From positions 38,967 to 102,966 of the forward strand of contig QANT01005630.1 of the NCBI GenBank assembly GCA_003254885.1: a DNA stretch of 64,000 nucleotides. The letters are read 5' to 3'. Both the position numbers and the translations under genes were made by a program. This stretch comes from Purshia tridentata. Lineage: Eukaryota > Streptophyta > Magnoliopsida > Rosales > Rosaceae. The notes beneath the pieces are model-generated. The model saw only the letters and a list, made by a program, of their open reading frames with translations, did not search any database and was not told the DNA's origin. Every line of letters begins with the position of its first letter. Position 1 is the stretch's first letter. Positions 12,561 to 24,456 of the stretch are shown here, piece by piece.

Positions 12561-14924
12561 AACCGTCCAACGCCGAGCATTCTCGACCGTTGATCAAAAA
12601 TCCAACGGCCCCCACGCCTCTTCTCTTAAACCGTCAACTCCGTCTCTTTTAAACCCCGTTACGACGTTCTCATGCGGCCCTTATCCCTTCACGCCGTCAG
12701 TGGATTTAACAGAATCTTCAACGTCGTTAATTTGCAGTAATTTACATTTGCAAATTATTGCTTATTATTTTTTCTTTACCTTTTTTTTTAATTTCTGGCT
12801 AACCGAACCGGTTTTGTGTAGCGTTTGGACCGTTTGGTTCATTAGGTATAGTGAACTACCTATGGTAACTTAACCAGAGTCATGGGCTTAACGTTATCAG
12901 ACAATTTTCCGTAATGTCCGGTTGCTCTGGTCGATTATATACCGTACACAAGTGAAGCTTACATATTGTAGGTAAGTACGTTGTTGACCAAATAAATTGT
13001 TCAATCTTGACCGTCAGAACTAGCATTTTTTACTATATTGGTTTAACATTATTGATATGCAATATGGATTTTATTTTGGAATTGGGATAATGGAAAGGTA
13101 TCATATAAGAGTAAATTTGTAGGTATTGTAAGATGTGGGAGAATATTAGAACATTATGATGCAGCGCTAATCACATTGTATTACATTCTATGACGCATAA
13201 TTTTGATAAAAAGTTTTCGTAACATATATGTATGTGTGAATTGCAAGTGGGGTAGGCATGAATATCGAAAATATTGAAACCGTCCAAAATACTGAAACCG
13301 TCTCGTTTCACGCTGTTTTGTCTTGATTCATTTCGAACCCTTTTTTATTTTACAAATTCTGGATCAATATCGAATTGGACCGATCCCAAATGAGATGGAA
13401 TTGGTCCAGCAACCTAAAGACTAATTCGTCTTGACCATTAATTTCTAAGTTAAATTTAATGTGTAGTGGCTTATTATTGACAGCCAATCCTTACTTCTAA
13501 CAAACATAAAAACCCTACCTCAGTCTCTCACAAAACTCTCTATATGACTCTCTCAGCCTTAATCCTCATTGTTGTGGTCACTCACCGCCTCTCCCTATGG
13601 AGCTTTACCAAGTGACTCCCTATCGTTGAAGTTGAATAGGTGAAAAAAAGAAAAAGAAAAGAGGATTAAAACCAGAAAATACTTCAATTTTTAAACTAGG
13701 ATTGGAGTTGGTATTGAACCAAACCGAACCAATTTGGTGCAGGTTGACAGTTGACTCGGTATCAAGGTTACTCCATACCCATTCATACGAATCTTGAATC
13801 GGTTCCAAACTCCGGTCTTGGGAATAGGATGAGGTCCATACTAACTCATTTCGTCCCGTACCCACCCCTACTACCAAGAATGTTTATTATTTGGATAGAG
13901 ATTTTGACACTCGATTCTTTTGTTTGGAAGGAACAATAACATGTACGAGTATATTTATAAAAATTCCATTGTTTTGATAGTAATTAAGTTGAAAACTACA
14001 ATAAATACTCCATTTTAAAAAAAAATTGTCAATTGTAACTTGGTTACTTACCACATTTTTAATAAAAGTGAAACTAGTGTAATCACCACTATTTAGAAAC
14101 TAGGTCTTTTGTTTTTTATTTTTAAAGAAAGTCTTGAAACCAATATCTTTTTTATTTATTTATTTGAAACCAGTATCTTAAGCAACATCTCTATTAATTA
14201 TTAGGCTCACGTGAATCATATGGGTATAAAATATAATAAAATTGAAATGTTGATATAAACTAGTTGTTTATTGGACCCACCCTAATGGTGCCTAATCCTG
14301 TTGCTTACCTACATTTTGCAGGAAGATGTTGGGGCTGGGCCAGGAAGAAAGGGAATCTTGGGTATGGACGCATGCTCTGCAACGCCCTAAATGATCGCCC
14401 ATGACCATCCTGTCTAGCTGTCTAACTTGCCCGATCAACAATCTATTCTATGCAAAACTCTCTCTAATAATTACCATCATATATCTCTTCTCTCACTTCT
14501 CACGTTAATCTACTAGATTACCATCTGAAGACGGCACCTTAATAAGACTAAAAATACGACAGACCAAGGAATTAGAGTCAAGCCACCACCTTATTGAAAC
14601 AACAAAAAGAAACATTAAATAAAGGCATAACGACACCAATCTCCGACCCACTTCGATCTCATAATTGCAAACTTTTATAACCAAATCCTGATGCATGCAC
14701 CAACAGACTTGTGCACAGCAAACGTTCTAGTATTTACTTACAGCTGAAAGATGTACTTCCAATTACAAAGCACTCGCTTTAGTACAGGAGCTTGAGTTAT
14801 ATTTACACAGTTACACTGAAGCAATCAGAATAACAATCATCCAAATGCATCCCAAGATATGCTTGCATATAGATAATCACAAACACACATACTGGTCCTT
14901 CAAATTTCACATGTTGCTTATAAA
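12561..14924. other. Intergenic; dispersed repeat remnants, no intact gene
   Basis: AT-rich DNA. The part at about 13620-13870 resembles a segment at 51436-51640 in opposite orientation and is listed separately. Near 14320 a short exon-like stretch follows an acceptor-like TTTTGCAG and reads EDVGAGPGRKGILGMDACS before a stop; I recognise no family in it. From about 14740 the sequence is probably the 3' untranslated region of the VPE gene. Confidence 0.55.
13620..13870 (-). repeat. Dispersed repeat, copy A (inverted relative to 51436-51640)
   Basis: Read on the minus strand it contains CCGGAGTTTGGAACCG, then CAACCTTGATACCGAGTCAA in the same order as the plus-strand copy near 51500, followed by GGTTCGG-type runs. 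Spacing is similar and identity moderate. The GGGTGGG-start and ACCGGTT-rich style resembles common plant non-autonomous elements, but I could not define termini or a target duplication. Confidence 0.5.
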
Positions 14925-17900
14925 TCATGCACTGAACCCCCTGTGCAGAGAGCTCCAACGGCCAGAAGGAACATTGGCGCAGGCTTGTGCTGAAGCCTCG
15001 CCCATCTGCTCCTTTGTCATTCCAGCATTGCAGATGTTTGCCAGGGACCGCATGTGTTTCATCCCATATTGAGATAGGGAACCACAATGTGTCTCAAAAG
15101 TTCTCACCTGCAGAAAAGATCCATCAGCCAAAACACGATTCTTTAAAAGATCAAATTACCAAGAGTAAAAACTTCTCTTCAACTTAATATTATCCAAGTG
15201 CTTAGTTCAGCTACATGTTTAAAGAAGCCTCAGAGATGCCTTTTCTTTGTCAGAGAAAAAATAATTGGTGTAATCTTAATCTAGGCATGGCCAGATATAT
15301 TATTGGTGAAAATCTCTTTTATAAGCTGAACAAAATAGAATAAATAAGATTTAACAGCATTAGGCAGAGCATTACCAATGCCTTAAGGCAGTCCCAGTCA
15401 TCAACAAGTGGCTGCCCAGCAGGTCGAACTGCATTGAGCACCTCTGGACCTTTTTCAATTCCAAACAGGAGTTTCCCAATAAGTTTCACGCTTTGATCTA
15501 AATGCATTCTGTGAGACATTGCTTCAAGAAAATCCTTTTGAGCTTGAACTTTCCTCGGTGAGCTTTCAGGAGCCTTGCGGTACTGCATCCAAAACAGGAT
15601 AAAAGGAAAAAAAATAAGGGAAAGAAAAAATGTATCATAGTGGGGTTTAGATCTTCCGGTGATTGGTTGCATACAGAAGTAAATTATAAACCACAGCTCC
15701 TTAGCTCCTTATATCAATAAACTTTCATTACAACAGTGGCTATTATTTAATCAAAACCATGTTCTTTCCAATTATATTCAAAGCATTAGGTTTTTGCACT
15801 TTCCTACCAATCCACCCAGGTAGATTTAGTTTTTTCCTCTTTCCATGTAAAATCTGTAACCTCAACTTTCGTCCACCTCCTCCCTACTTACTAACCGAAT
15901 TTAATGGTCTCATTCTGTACACATCAGTAGTCCACATTCTTGTTACCAAGCAGAGCCACTCCACTGCTGCTTTTGGAGCTTCATAGGTGAGCATAGATCA
16001 TGGTAATGGTTCCAAAAACTCCCCAGCTCTTATGATATGTTACCATTTAAACTCCGCATAAATTAATTATTCCCTTATCTATCATAATTGCTGATATCTC
16101 TCCTAACTTTTAACGACATCAATCATAATATCTAATAAACTGTAAAACTTCCAAATATGAGGAAACCTAAAGTAGAGTCATACATAAAGTTAAGGTTAAC
16201 AACACTTGATGTCTATAAGCAAAAGAAAAAGAATAATTAATTCATGGATGAAAGAGGTAAGAGATAAACCTTATCCCAGAAATGGACAAGATCAGCATCA
16301 CGCTGGTTGACAGCTTTTGAAGATGGCCTCAAGAAATTCTCGCCCAGAAAAGTGTAGTTATCATTTGCAGGATTTGTCCCCATATACACGAAGAGATTGT
16401 TCTTGCTAAGCGCTACATCTCCATATTGCATGACATGAGAGCCAAAAGCAGAATTGTCACTCGCTGTCCTCTCTTTAACCTAGGCCAGCATAATGAAATC
16501 ATAGAATTGCCATTAGCTTCTCTGCCTAGATTATCAAGGTGCAGTGAATGATTGTTTTGTGTACAAAAGAAAAAAAATCTTCTCTATTCTTTCTATAAAA
16601 ATGCGGTAAGCAACAAGTTCTCACCAGTTCATACTGCTGATGCAAAGTTTCTGTCCTCAAGTTGTGTATGTCGCTGTTCACAAGGTCAAAATGTTAAATC
16701 TCAAATGAAAAATTAGAATTTGAACAGTTTCAACCTGGAAAAGAAACTGGACAAAATGATCTCATAAAGACAAAACAAGTCCATTGCGACTAAATAAGGA
16801 TGCAGAGAATCAACCCAACAAGTAATGTACTTTCAAGGAAGCTGAAACTGCTATTATGGACCAAGGATAAAAAAGTGAAGCTGAAACTGCTAAAATGCTT
16901 TGATTCCCATCCTCTTTATAAAAAATTTAAAAGACAAAAAACTCTGCGTACCTGTCTTCCATCCAAGCAACACTATACAAGTCGCCCAGACAGGTTGAAT
17001 ATTCTGGGGGAGGACTAGGAAACTCTCCAGGGCAGTAAGTCCCCCAACTGCTCTCTTCTGCATTCGATGCTGTGGTTGCAAATATATTCAAACCTTCAGG
17101 AAGAAGGCCCTCAAAGATACTTCCAGATTCACAAGCTTCAAGATAAAATACCTGCAGTTTTACAAATTAGTCCAACTCTATTGGTATTTTCAGCATATAT
17201 CTACAGTTCAACTAGTAACTTACCAAGCTTTTATAGGTCCCTGCAGCATGCTTCTTCTTCAGGACTGCTATCAGATCGTCAGCATAAATATAAGGACTGG
17301 TAGGCATCCCTGGGAAAAAGTGACTAGATAAGTTATGGGGATATGAGCAAAAGAATATCATTATTGCCAGACTTGATATCTCAATCAAATTTAAGAATTA
17401 ACAGTCAGACTTAAGTATTGAACAACATATATTTCTAAATCCATTTTTCAAATCTAAACGTAGGTGGTTCATTTAAGATGTTTGGCAGCCATGCTTCAGC
17501 TTGAGTCCAAGTGAATGTAATATAAGAATGCCACGCTAAAACAGGCAATAATTCATCAACTGATATGGCCCAAAAAAATACACCTAAAGCAGGCCAAATC
17601 ATTTGATTGAAGACTAAAAGTTGCTTCTCAAGACTTACTAACCAAGAACTCCGGGACCACCATGATCAGAATAGTATATGAAAATATGATCGTTCGGACC
17701 ACTATCCACAACTTTCCCACTACCCCCTGTAAGAGCAGTTTTATTTCCCAGGATAGCAGCAAAAAAGTTGCCAACAGTAACATCCTCGCCAATATAATCC
17801 TGCCACAATAATATCAACCACATGAGGGGAATTATAACAACTAACAATTCAAAGTAGGTCAGCACCTAAAGGGGAAGATGACAGACCTTTGGGACTCCTT

Positions 17901-19537
17901 TATAAACGTCATCACCGTGTGGGCTGTTAATGATGACTCCAGGCCTCGGGTTCTCTTCATTGTAAGCAATATCATCATACATGAATACGATAATGTTTTC
18001 ATCTTTCAGCCCACCTTTCTTCAGTAGTTGATAAGCATGACATATATCAGCCTAAAAAAAAGAAAGATAAAAAGGGTCCATTTCAAACATCAATCGAGAA
18101 ATGAGGGCTTACTTCAAATATGTGAAACCAAGAAGATTTTATCAACACTCATGACACAAAGACAAAGACACAAAAGGTATCCATTAAAAGGGATCCACTA
18201 ACAAAACTGTGTGAGTATGCTACTGAATAAAATCTTAAGAGCTCAGCCAGTACATTTGACATCAGCTCTCTAGTTTGAGTCCATTTGAAAGTAATAACTT
18301 TTTCTAGGATCCAAAGCCTAGAAAGTACTTTAATTTCATCTCTGGGGCCACCATTTGCTATGTATGCTTTGGTTTTGGATATTCAATCGTCTCCTTTCTC
18401 AACATAAATCGTCCCTATGATAATTCAAAGGATTTTTTTCGGTTTAAATCAGACTGCACCACACCGCAATTCAGCATGCAAAGTCCCACAATGACTCCAT
18501 GATGGAGAAAATAATAAAAACAAACAATATTTAGTATTTACTTCATTTATCTTGCAGATCCATAATCCAAAGTGGACCTCAAAAATTCAAATGAGGCCTA
18601 CGAATTCAAAGCTCCACACTAACACGCCGGTGGATGTCGAATAACTTAATCTGTATGCAAAGAAAGTGGTCCCTTCAACTCAAATAATGAAGCTAGCTGG
18701 CAAGTATGTGGTCTTCATTATGGGTCCCGCAAAGGGTAAAGTACTAGTCTATTTGAGGCCTGATGACCATGATTTTAGAGAGAGAATCAAGGTCACCATC
18801 CTGGATAAAAGTAAGGATTTTTAGTTTACTTCTAAAACAATCAACATTCAAACTACATATGTATCCATGAATTCATTGAAGCATGATTAACAAATTTTTA
18901 GGGGCAATTCCAACTTCCAAGTATCAATTTAATCTGTGACACAAAAAATCTGATTCCTTTACATGTATGGATTAACTTTGAGATGCACCTAAATAATTCA
19001 ACCACATATAAAGTAATAAGTTTGTGTTATTACATAAACTAAAGTTCATGTCAAACTGGCATGACATCAAAGAAGATAAGAAGCAATAAAAACTCAATAT
19101 AACATATTAGTTCCAAAACAAACTCAAGCTTCTAAATTTACTTTGAAAAAGCCAAAAACAAGAGTTGGAACGGAAAAGGCTAATTTAATATCAAACTCAG
19201 ATCACACTTTGCAATGCAAAAAAGAAATAAAAATCCATTAAAAACTAAATTTCAATAAGAAAACAAGTTAAGATTTAAGAAATATGATATCTTGGGGAAT
19301 AATCACCTGGTGCCTGTAATTCCAGTAGCCATTGGAGCCAGCAATCAGAACCGCCCATCTGGTCCCCACAGTGCCATCATCCTGCTGATCAGCACCACCA
19401 TCGCTTTTGCGGAAGAATCTGGAAGCTTCCGACGGTAACCGTAAAACTTCTCCGGTGAGGTCCCGGCTACCGGCTGCCAGAGCAGAGAGGGAAGCAAGGA
19501 ACAGAAAGAAGACGAAGCCGCAGGCCAACCGACTCAT
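14925..19537 (-). CDS. Vacuolar processing enzyme (legumain, C13 cysteine protease)
   Basis: Nine exons in minus order: 19537-19307, 18051-17887, 17799-17643, 17309-17224, 17151-16952, 16673-16625, 16479-16270, 15582-15376, 15107-14925. All phases agree and give 495 residues, against about 490 for the family. Residues 1 to about 22 are a signal peptide. The caspase-like core carries the catalytic His at about 178 ([12 protein letters not shown]) and Cys at about 220 ([10 protein letters not shown]). The C-terminal regulatory part includes [45 protein letters not shown] and the ending SLHRGFSA. Legumains cut after Asn/Asp in vacuoles, mature by self-processing at acid pH, process storage and defence proteins and take part in plant programmed cell death. 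The C-terminal sequence is nearest to vegetative gamma-type VPE as I know it. Intron 1 is 1.26 kb. Both catalytic residues are present, so the gene looks functional. Confidence 0.96.
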
Positions 19538-20930
19538 GGCGGTTTCCGGTAAATTGGGGATTATCTGATTGGTGGATGGAGCTGGTACAATTCGAGCATA
19601 GAAGTTGGAGTCTCTCGATATTTATTGGTGACCATGTGGGCTTTCTTTTTCAATAAGACTTTGTTGATTGGTTGTTGGCCCCGCTGGGAGTCGTGAAGTG
19701 CGTGCATCTAGAGCGTACACGTCAGCGCGGGATCCTGTGTGTCTTGTTTTATCTTTCGCGGCCAAGCAACAACGTAGTATTGCGGGAATTACGAGTTTTC
19801 ATCACAGTAACTTTAATTTGCATGTCACTTATCGTCTGGTTGTTAACATACATACGTAACAATCGTTTCCAGCATTTTAACTCTGAATTCTACGGCTAAA
19901 AGTCATCTTGAAAAAATTAGGTCGTAATCATGGTATAAATAATAAATCACAAGCAATAAAAGAAGCTTATATTATTTCAAAATAAAACGAAATTGATGAT
20001 GCATATAACGAAATCAATTAGCTTTATGAATTACAAAACAAAATTGCACAATGGCGTGCTGAACAAGTGATGCGGACCCACAATGATCAAAGGGATGTGT
20101 CGTTCCACCTCATGCTCCTCATATCATATCCAATCAGTAGCCTTCGGATATGAGGTTAGATTTCTTGCTCTACAATTTCAGACTCAACACTCACATCAAC
20201 TTCAATTGTGGACAGATTCAATGAACCCACAAACAACTCCAACAATCATAAAATAACTTGTCCACGTCACATATTCTCCGGAATGGACTAATATTGGGCT
20301 CCGACATAGTACTACTTCAGAATCTTACAGTTTTGCTATTTTGGGCTGATAATCACTGGGCCAGTACGAAGCCACGCTCAGTTGATCCAAATAAGCAGAG
20401 CGCTTTTGGATTGGGCCTGTTCTAATCCGTTATGACGCAGAATTGATTTCCACGCAGCCAAACAAACCATTTACTGATTTACCGCCACCGCTCTTAAAGG
20501 TTTCTACAATAAAGACCGTACCCACTCTGAGAAACCACCAAATTCCAAACGCCACAGGTTGGCTTCTTCATTCTCAACGTACAGCACTCGGATTAGACAA
20601 CTGCACAAGCTTAGAATTGTATATTTTTCTTTTTTCTTGATAATTTTTTGGGTGTACTTGATAATCTCTCAGTTATGGGAAGTTTTTTTAAAAACTTGTA
20701 TTTTTGATGTTGATTCAAATTAGGGTTTCTGATCACTGGGTCACTCTTTAACGTTTTGAGTAGGTTGTATTTGATGTTTTCCTTCAAAGTAACTTTGCAC
20801 GAATTTAAAGTGTTGGCTTTTCTGATCAAGATTTTAATCAGAACTGGAAATGTTATGTATTTGATCGTTGTTTTGCTTTTGTTTCTGTAGGTACTTCACT
20901 TTTTTTCTTTGGTGCAATTGTTGAAGTTAT
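19538..20930. other. Shared upstream region of the divergent VPE and PHAX genes
   Basis: Both flanking genes point outward. On the VPE side a minus-strand AATAAATA lies near 19616-19625. On the PHAX side TGGGCC (about 20356) and TTAGGGTTT (about 20720, probably in the leader) resemble site II and telo-box elements of plant housekeeping genes. A GTAGG near 20888 may be the acceptor of a leader intron (TTTCTGTAG). The open frames here show no protein family. Confidence 0.5.
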
Positions 20931-23528
20931 ATGGAAGGAGAAGCAAACCTATTAGATGCAATATACGAAGACGATAACTTTGAAGATGGCGAAGATGTTG
21001 AAATGCTTGATGTCGAAGAAGGAGAGCTTGTGGAGGATAACCCACAAAATGGGTTGGGACAGAGCGCTGGTGGCAATGTCAGTGTAGCAAACCAAGAATT
21101 TCAGAGCAAGAATCGCAGGCGCAAAGCAAAGAAGAAGAAGAACAAGAGAAAGAGTAACGGCCCTGTTGCCAATGTAACTGATATAGACAGGTTATGTCCT
21201 GCCCAATTAAGAACGAAAATAGTTACATGTATTGGAAAGAATTTTGGAGCTCTCTTGTGGTTTTTGACATTCTTTTAATTTTGTTGTTCTGTGCAGGTTT
21301 GTGTTGGATACATGTAGGCGTCTGAAAGAGAGGAAATCATATATGGTATATACTGCTGTTGGTTGTCTGGGTATTGCTGCATTGAGTGATCTCGTCAAAG
21401 AGGTATTTTACCTACCCCTTCAATGTAATGGAGTCTCTGATTCGGAGGATAGTTTATTTCAGTTATATATAATTATATATGACTAACTAAAATGGTTTTT
21501 GTGGAAGAAGAAAAATCTGGCACACGTTGAGAGAAATAAAACATAGAACTTAGGGTTTATACCTATGTCTTTTTTGGTCTAACTATGTGTGCATTTAGAA
21601 TTAGTATTGTGATTGACTTCTTCCAAATCTCCTTGATAGAGACCATTATCAACTGGTCATACATTTGGTACATGTTTATCTGCATTAATGTGCCTTGTTC
21701 TGAGATGATCCAGCCTTGCTTCTAGTGTTAAGAACTTAGTGCTTTGCACACGGTACCTTGGAGCTGGGTTTTTGGTGATCTTCTCCACTGAAAATCATCT
21801 CTTATAGTGTTTCTCAATCTATTCTATTCCTTCCCGAACACTCTTGGTTTTGTTGCTTGTGGGAGTCCTGTTATTTGGTGAATGGGTTATTCACTGGAAA
21901 GGCTTTATGAGTACTATTAGGGTTGTCTTTACCTCCTGAGCCATCCATGTCTTTTTCTAGTCCCATTCACATTATAGCTTTAAGGGGAAGGTGGTTTATC
22001 CTTTGTTGGGAGTGGACCTGAATGATTCAACTAACCTTTTGCAAGGAAAGGTGAGATCTGGGTTGCTTAATTTTGGACCAGCTTAGAGCTGATGATGCTT
22101 ATCCACACTATTTGGCCATACAGTCTTAATTTCTGATGCTCAGTATTGTTTCCCTACCCTTTGCAGATTACTCTTGCAGAAGCTATTTTGCTCCTTTCAA
22201 TCCTGTGCTCTGAGCTCTGATGTCCCCTGGCTGAACTACATCATATGCTATTTGTGTAGGTTGATATAAATTTTTTAGAGTTTCATGAGCCAATATGCAT
22301 GCAAGATCATCTTGACACATGTAAGAACACTTTAATAGATATTTATAATGAAACAATACTCATCCATTTTTCAACTAAAAAACTCTATCATTCTGTTTGC
22401 TCCTCCCCCAGGAATTTTGGGTAGCTGTAAGCTCTATTAAAAGATGGCTAACCCTAATTTTATATGTAGTTGTTACAAGTGCTTCTATATTTCTAGTATA
22501 TTAGTTATTAATCACTTGTAGTCCATAGGGAATCCAGTATCTGAAGAATGGTTAGGCTTTCCCTGCCAGAAACCATGGCATAGTTGGGATATCCATAATG
22601 AAAAGATGAAAATTTTCAGGTGGATGCAGTCCAGTCTTGTGGAGGTCAGAAGACTCTTGATGGCAGACGCTTCCGAACAGGGGGTGGCATACTATGGAGT
22701 ATCATTAAAACACGAGATCCAAAGGCCTATAAAGAGATAATGCAAAAGGCAAGGGATTTTGAGGTGCGTAATCGATTTTATTTGATTGATATTTCTAATT
22801 TCAGCTGCCCAATATGTTGACAATTAAATATAGATGTAACTTTAGTTGCTGATTTCCCTTCTGCAGTGCATAAATGAGCAGAAATGCATATATGCGTATA
22901 TACTTGTATGTTTTCATTCACGTAAAGGTCATATATCTATATGACAACATTTTGGCTGTCTGGTAAACGAAGATCCTGGAAATTGTTCTGTATTAGCCCC
23001 ATCATCACCATTGGAGGGCCTAGGGGATCCCTTTCTAATGTAAAGGAAATTGTTTGAGTATGGTAGATAGAGGGTAAATAAGAATCTTAGAATAAGAATG
23101 ATAAAATGGAAGTTCTTTTACATGCTTATTGAACATTTCATTATTTTTTGGGTCTAAGGGCCAGATTAGTAGGGACATAGTATTGTTTCTGGTGCTATTA
23201 TGCCCATAAATTATAGTAACCTTTTGTTAGCATCTTTATTGCTATTTTTACGTTCTTTATCCTAATGCAGAAGCAATTCAAGCAACCGAAAAATAGACAA
23301 GCAATAGAGAAAAAGAAAGAAGGTTCATCTCAAATAATTGCCAAGCCTACTGAGGATGCTACTACAGCCAATGCGTTGGATGGTTTACAGCTTATATCCG
23401 AAATGCAGACTCAAGGCAATCAGTTAAATCCTGAAGGCAGACATGTTTCTGTTCATGATAGGTTAAGGATACCTGTTTCATACGATGATGAATTGCTTGG
23501 AGGGGCCCCCAAAGATGATGCAACTTGA
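20931..23528 (+). CDS. PHAX-like phosphorylated adaptor for RNA export
   Basis: Four exons (20931-21190, 21297-21402, 22620-22763, 23271-23528) join in phase to give 255 residues. The N-terminus is acidic (DAIYEDDNFEDGEDVEM), followed by a strongly basic nuclear-localisation stretch, RRRKAKKKKNKRKS. The conserved RNA-binding domain (RNA_GG_bind) runs from about 88 to 175, with SYMVYTAVGCLGIAALSDLV, VQSCGGQKTLDGRRFRTGGG and ILWSIIKTRDPKAYKEIM. The tail is polar and ends DELLGGAPKDDAT. In animals PHAX bridges the cap-binding complex and CRM1 to export U snRNA and handle snoRNA; the plant homologue's role is inferred. It is shorter than human PHAX (about 390 residues), mostly by loss of N-terminal sequence. 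Intron 2 is 1.2 kb. Confidence 0.9.
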
Positions 23529-24456
23529 TTGAACAACTGGATTTTTATCTGCCAGGATTTTGTTTTTAATCGAGTTAACTCACAAATGGGGTTTCATATG
23601 TAGAGAATTCTATTTGTTTTTGTTTGCTTGGAAGCAACAGAATTCTTTTCCCCCTATAAAAGAGCTTCACTGGACTATATATTGGCGTTATGAAATTGTG
23701 TTAAAGAGAATTCTTTGGTCCGTGTGTTTAACTTTTACCCAAAAAAAAATTTGGTCATGTGTATAATTTACAATCTTAGGATATTTTGCACTCAATATGA
23801 GATTTATTTTAAATTGAAATTAATAACTTTTTAAACTCTAGAATTTTACTTAATAATGATTGAACATCATGTAAGCAACATTGGATTTGATTTTTAAACA
23901 AAATTAAAAAAAAATTCCAAACTTAAAAGTTTAAAAATTTGGTGAGCCTTACTACTTATGACAAATAATATGAAAATGAAAATGAAAATTAATTTTAAAA
24001 AAAAACCTATAAAATGGTTTTTCAAATATGTTTTTCAGGGCCGGAATCGTTTTTGCCCTTTACTGAAATCTGTGGAACGTTTTCTGCCACCATGCATGAC
24101 GAGTCTTATATAATCATGAATTTCAATTAATTCGTCCAATGAGACAGCTTTTCTCAGTCCAACTCCATATCTGAAGGAGGTGTCCAGGTTGAGTGATCGG
24201 TTTTGTTGTTTAGTGGGATTAAGTTTTGCCAGACAGTCCCAATTTCAATTTGTGCATGCGTTGTTCATTTGCTCTGCATTTTCATGGTTTCCAATGTTTC
24301 TGCTTTGGTTTTCAAAACTTTTGTTACATACAGCTGGAACTTTTGGGCTCATCTAATTGGAAGTGTCGCATTCAAATGTATAGATAAAAGAGAGCACATG
24401 AGCTGGAAAAGATAAAAGGCCTAAAGATCAAATCTTTGCAGAATGCAGACACAAAA
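23529..24456. other. Convergent 3' ends of PHAX and PP2C genes
   Basis: The two genes end towards each other with 928 bp between stop codons. The sequence is AT-rich, with A tracts near 23906 and 23998 and no coding signal. A GGGCCGGAATCG stretch at about 24040 stands out from the AT-rich surroundings, but I cannot assign it. Confidence 0.6.

Noticed and set aside
22086-22143. Box C/D snoRNA-like sequence (TGATGA ... CTGA with GAGC/GCTC ends) in PHAX intron 2
   Set aside because: Box C lacks the purine before TGATGA, the length (about 58 nt) is short, and no clear guide next to D or D' was seen. Likely chance in a long intron.
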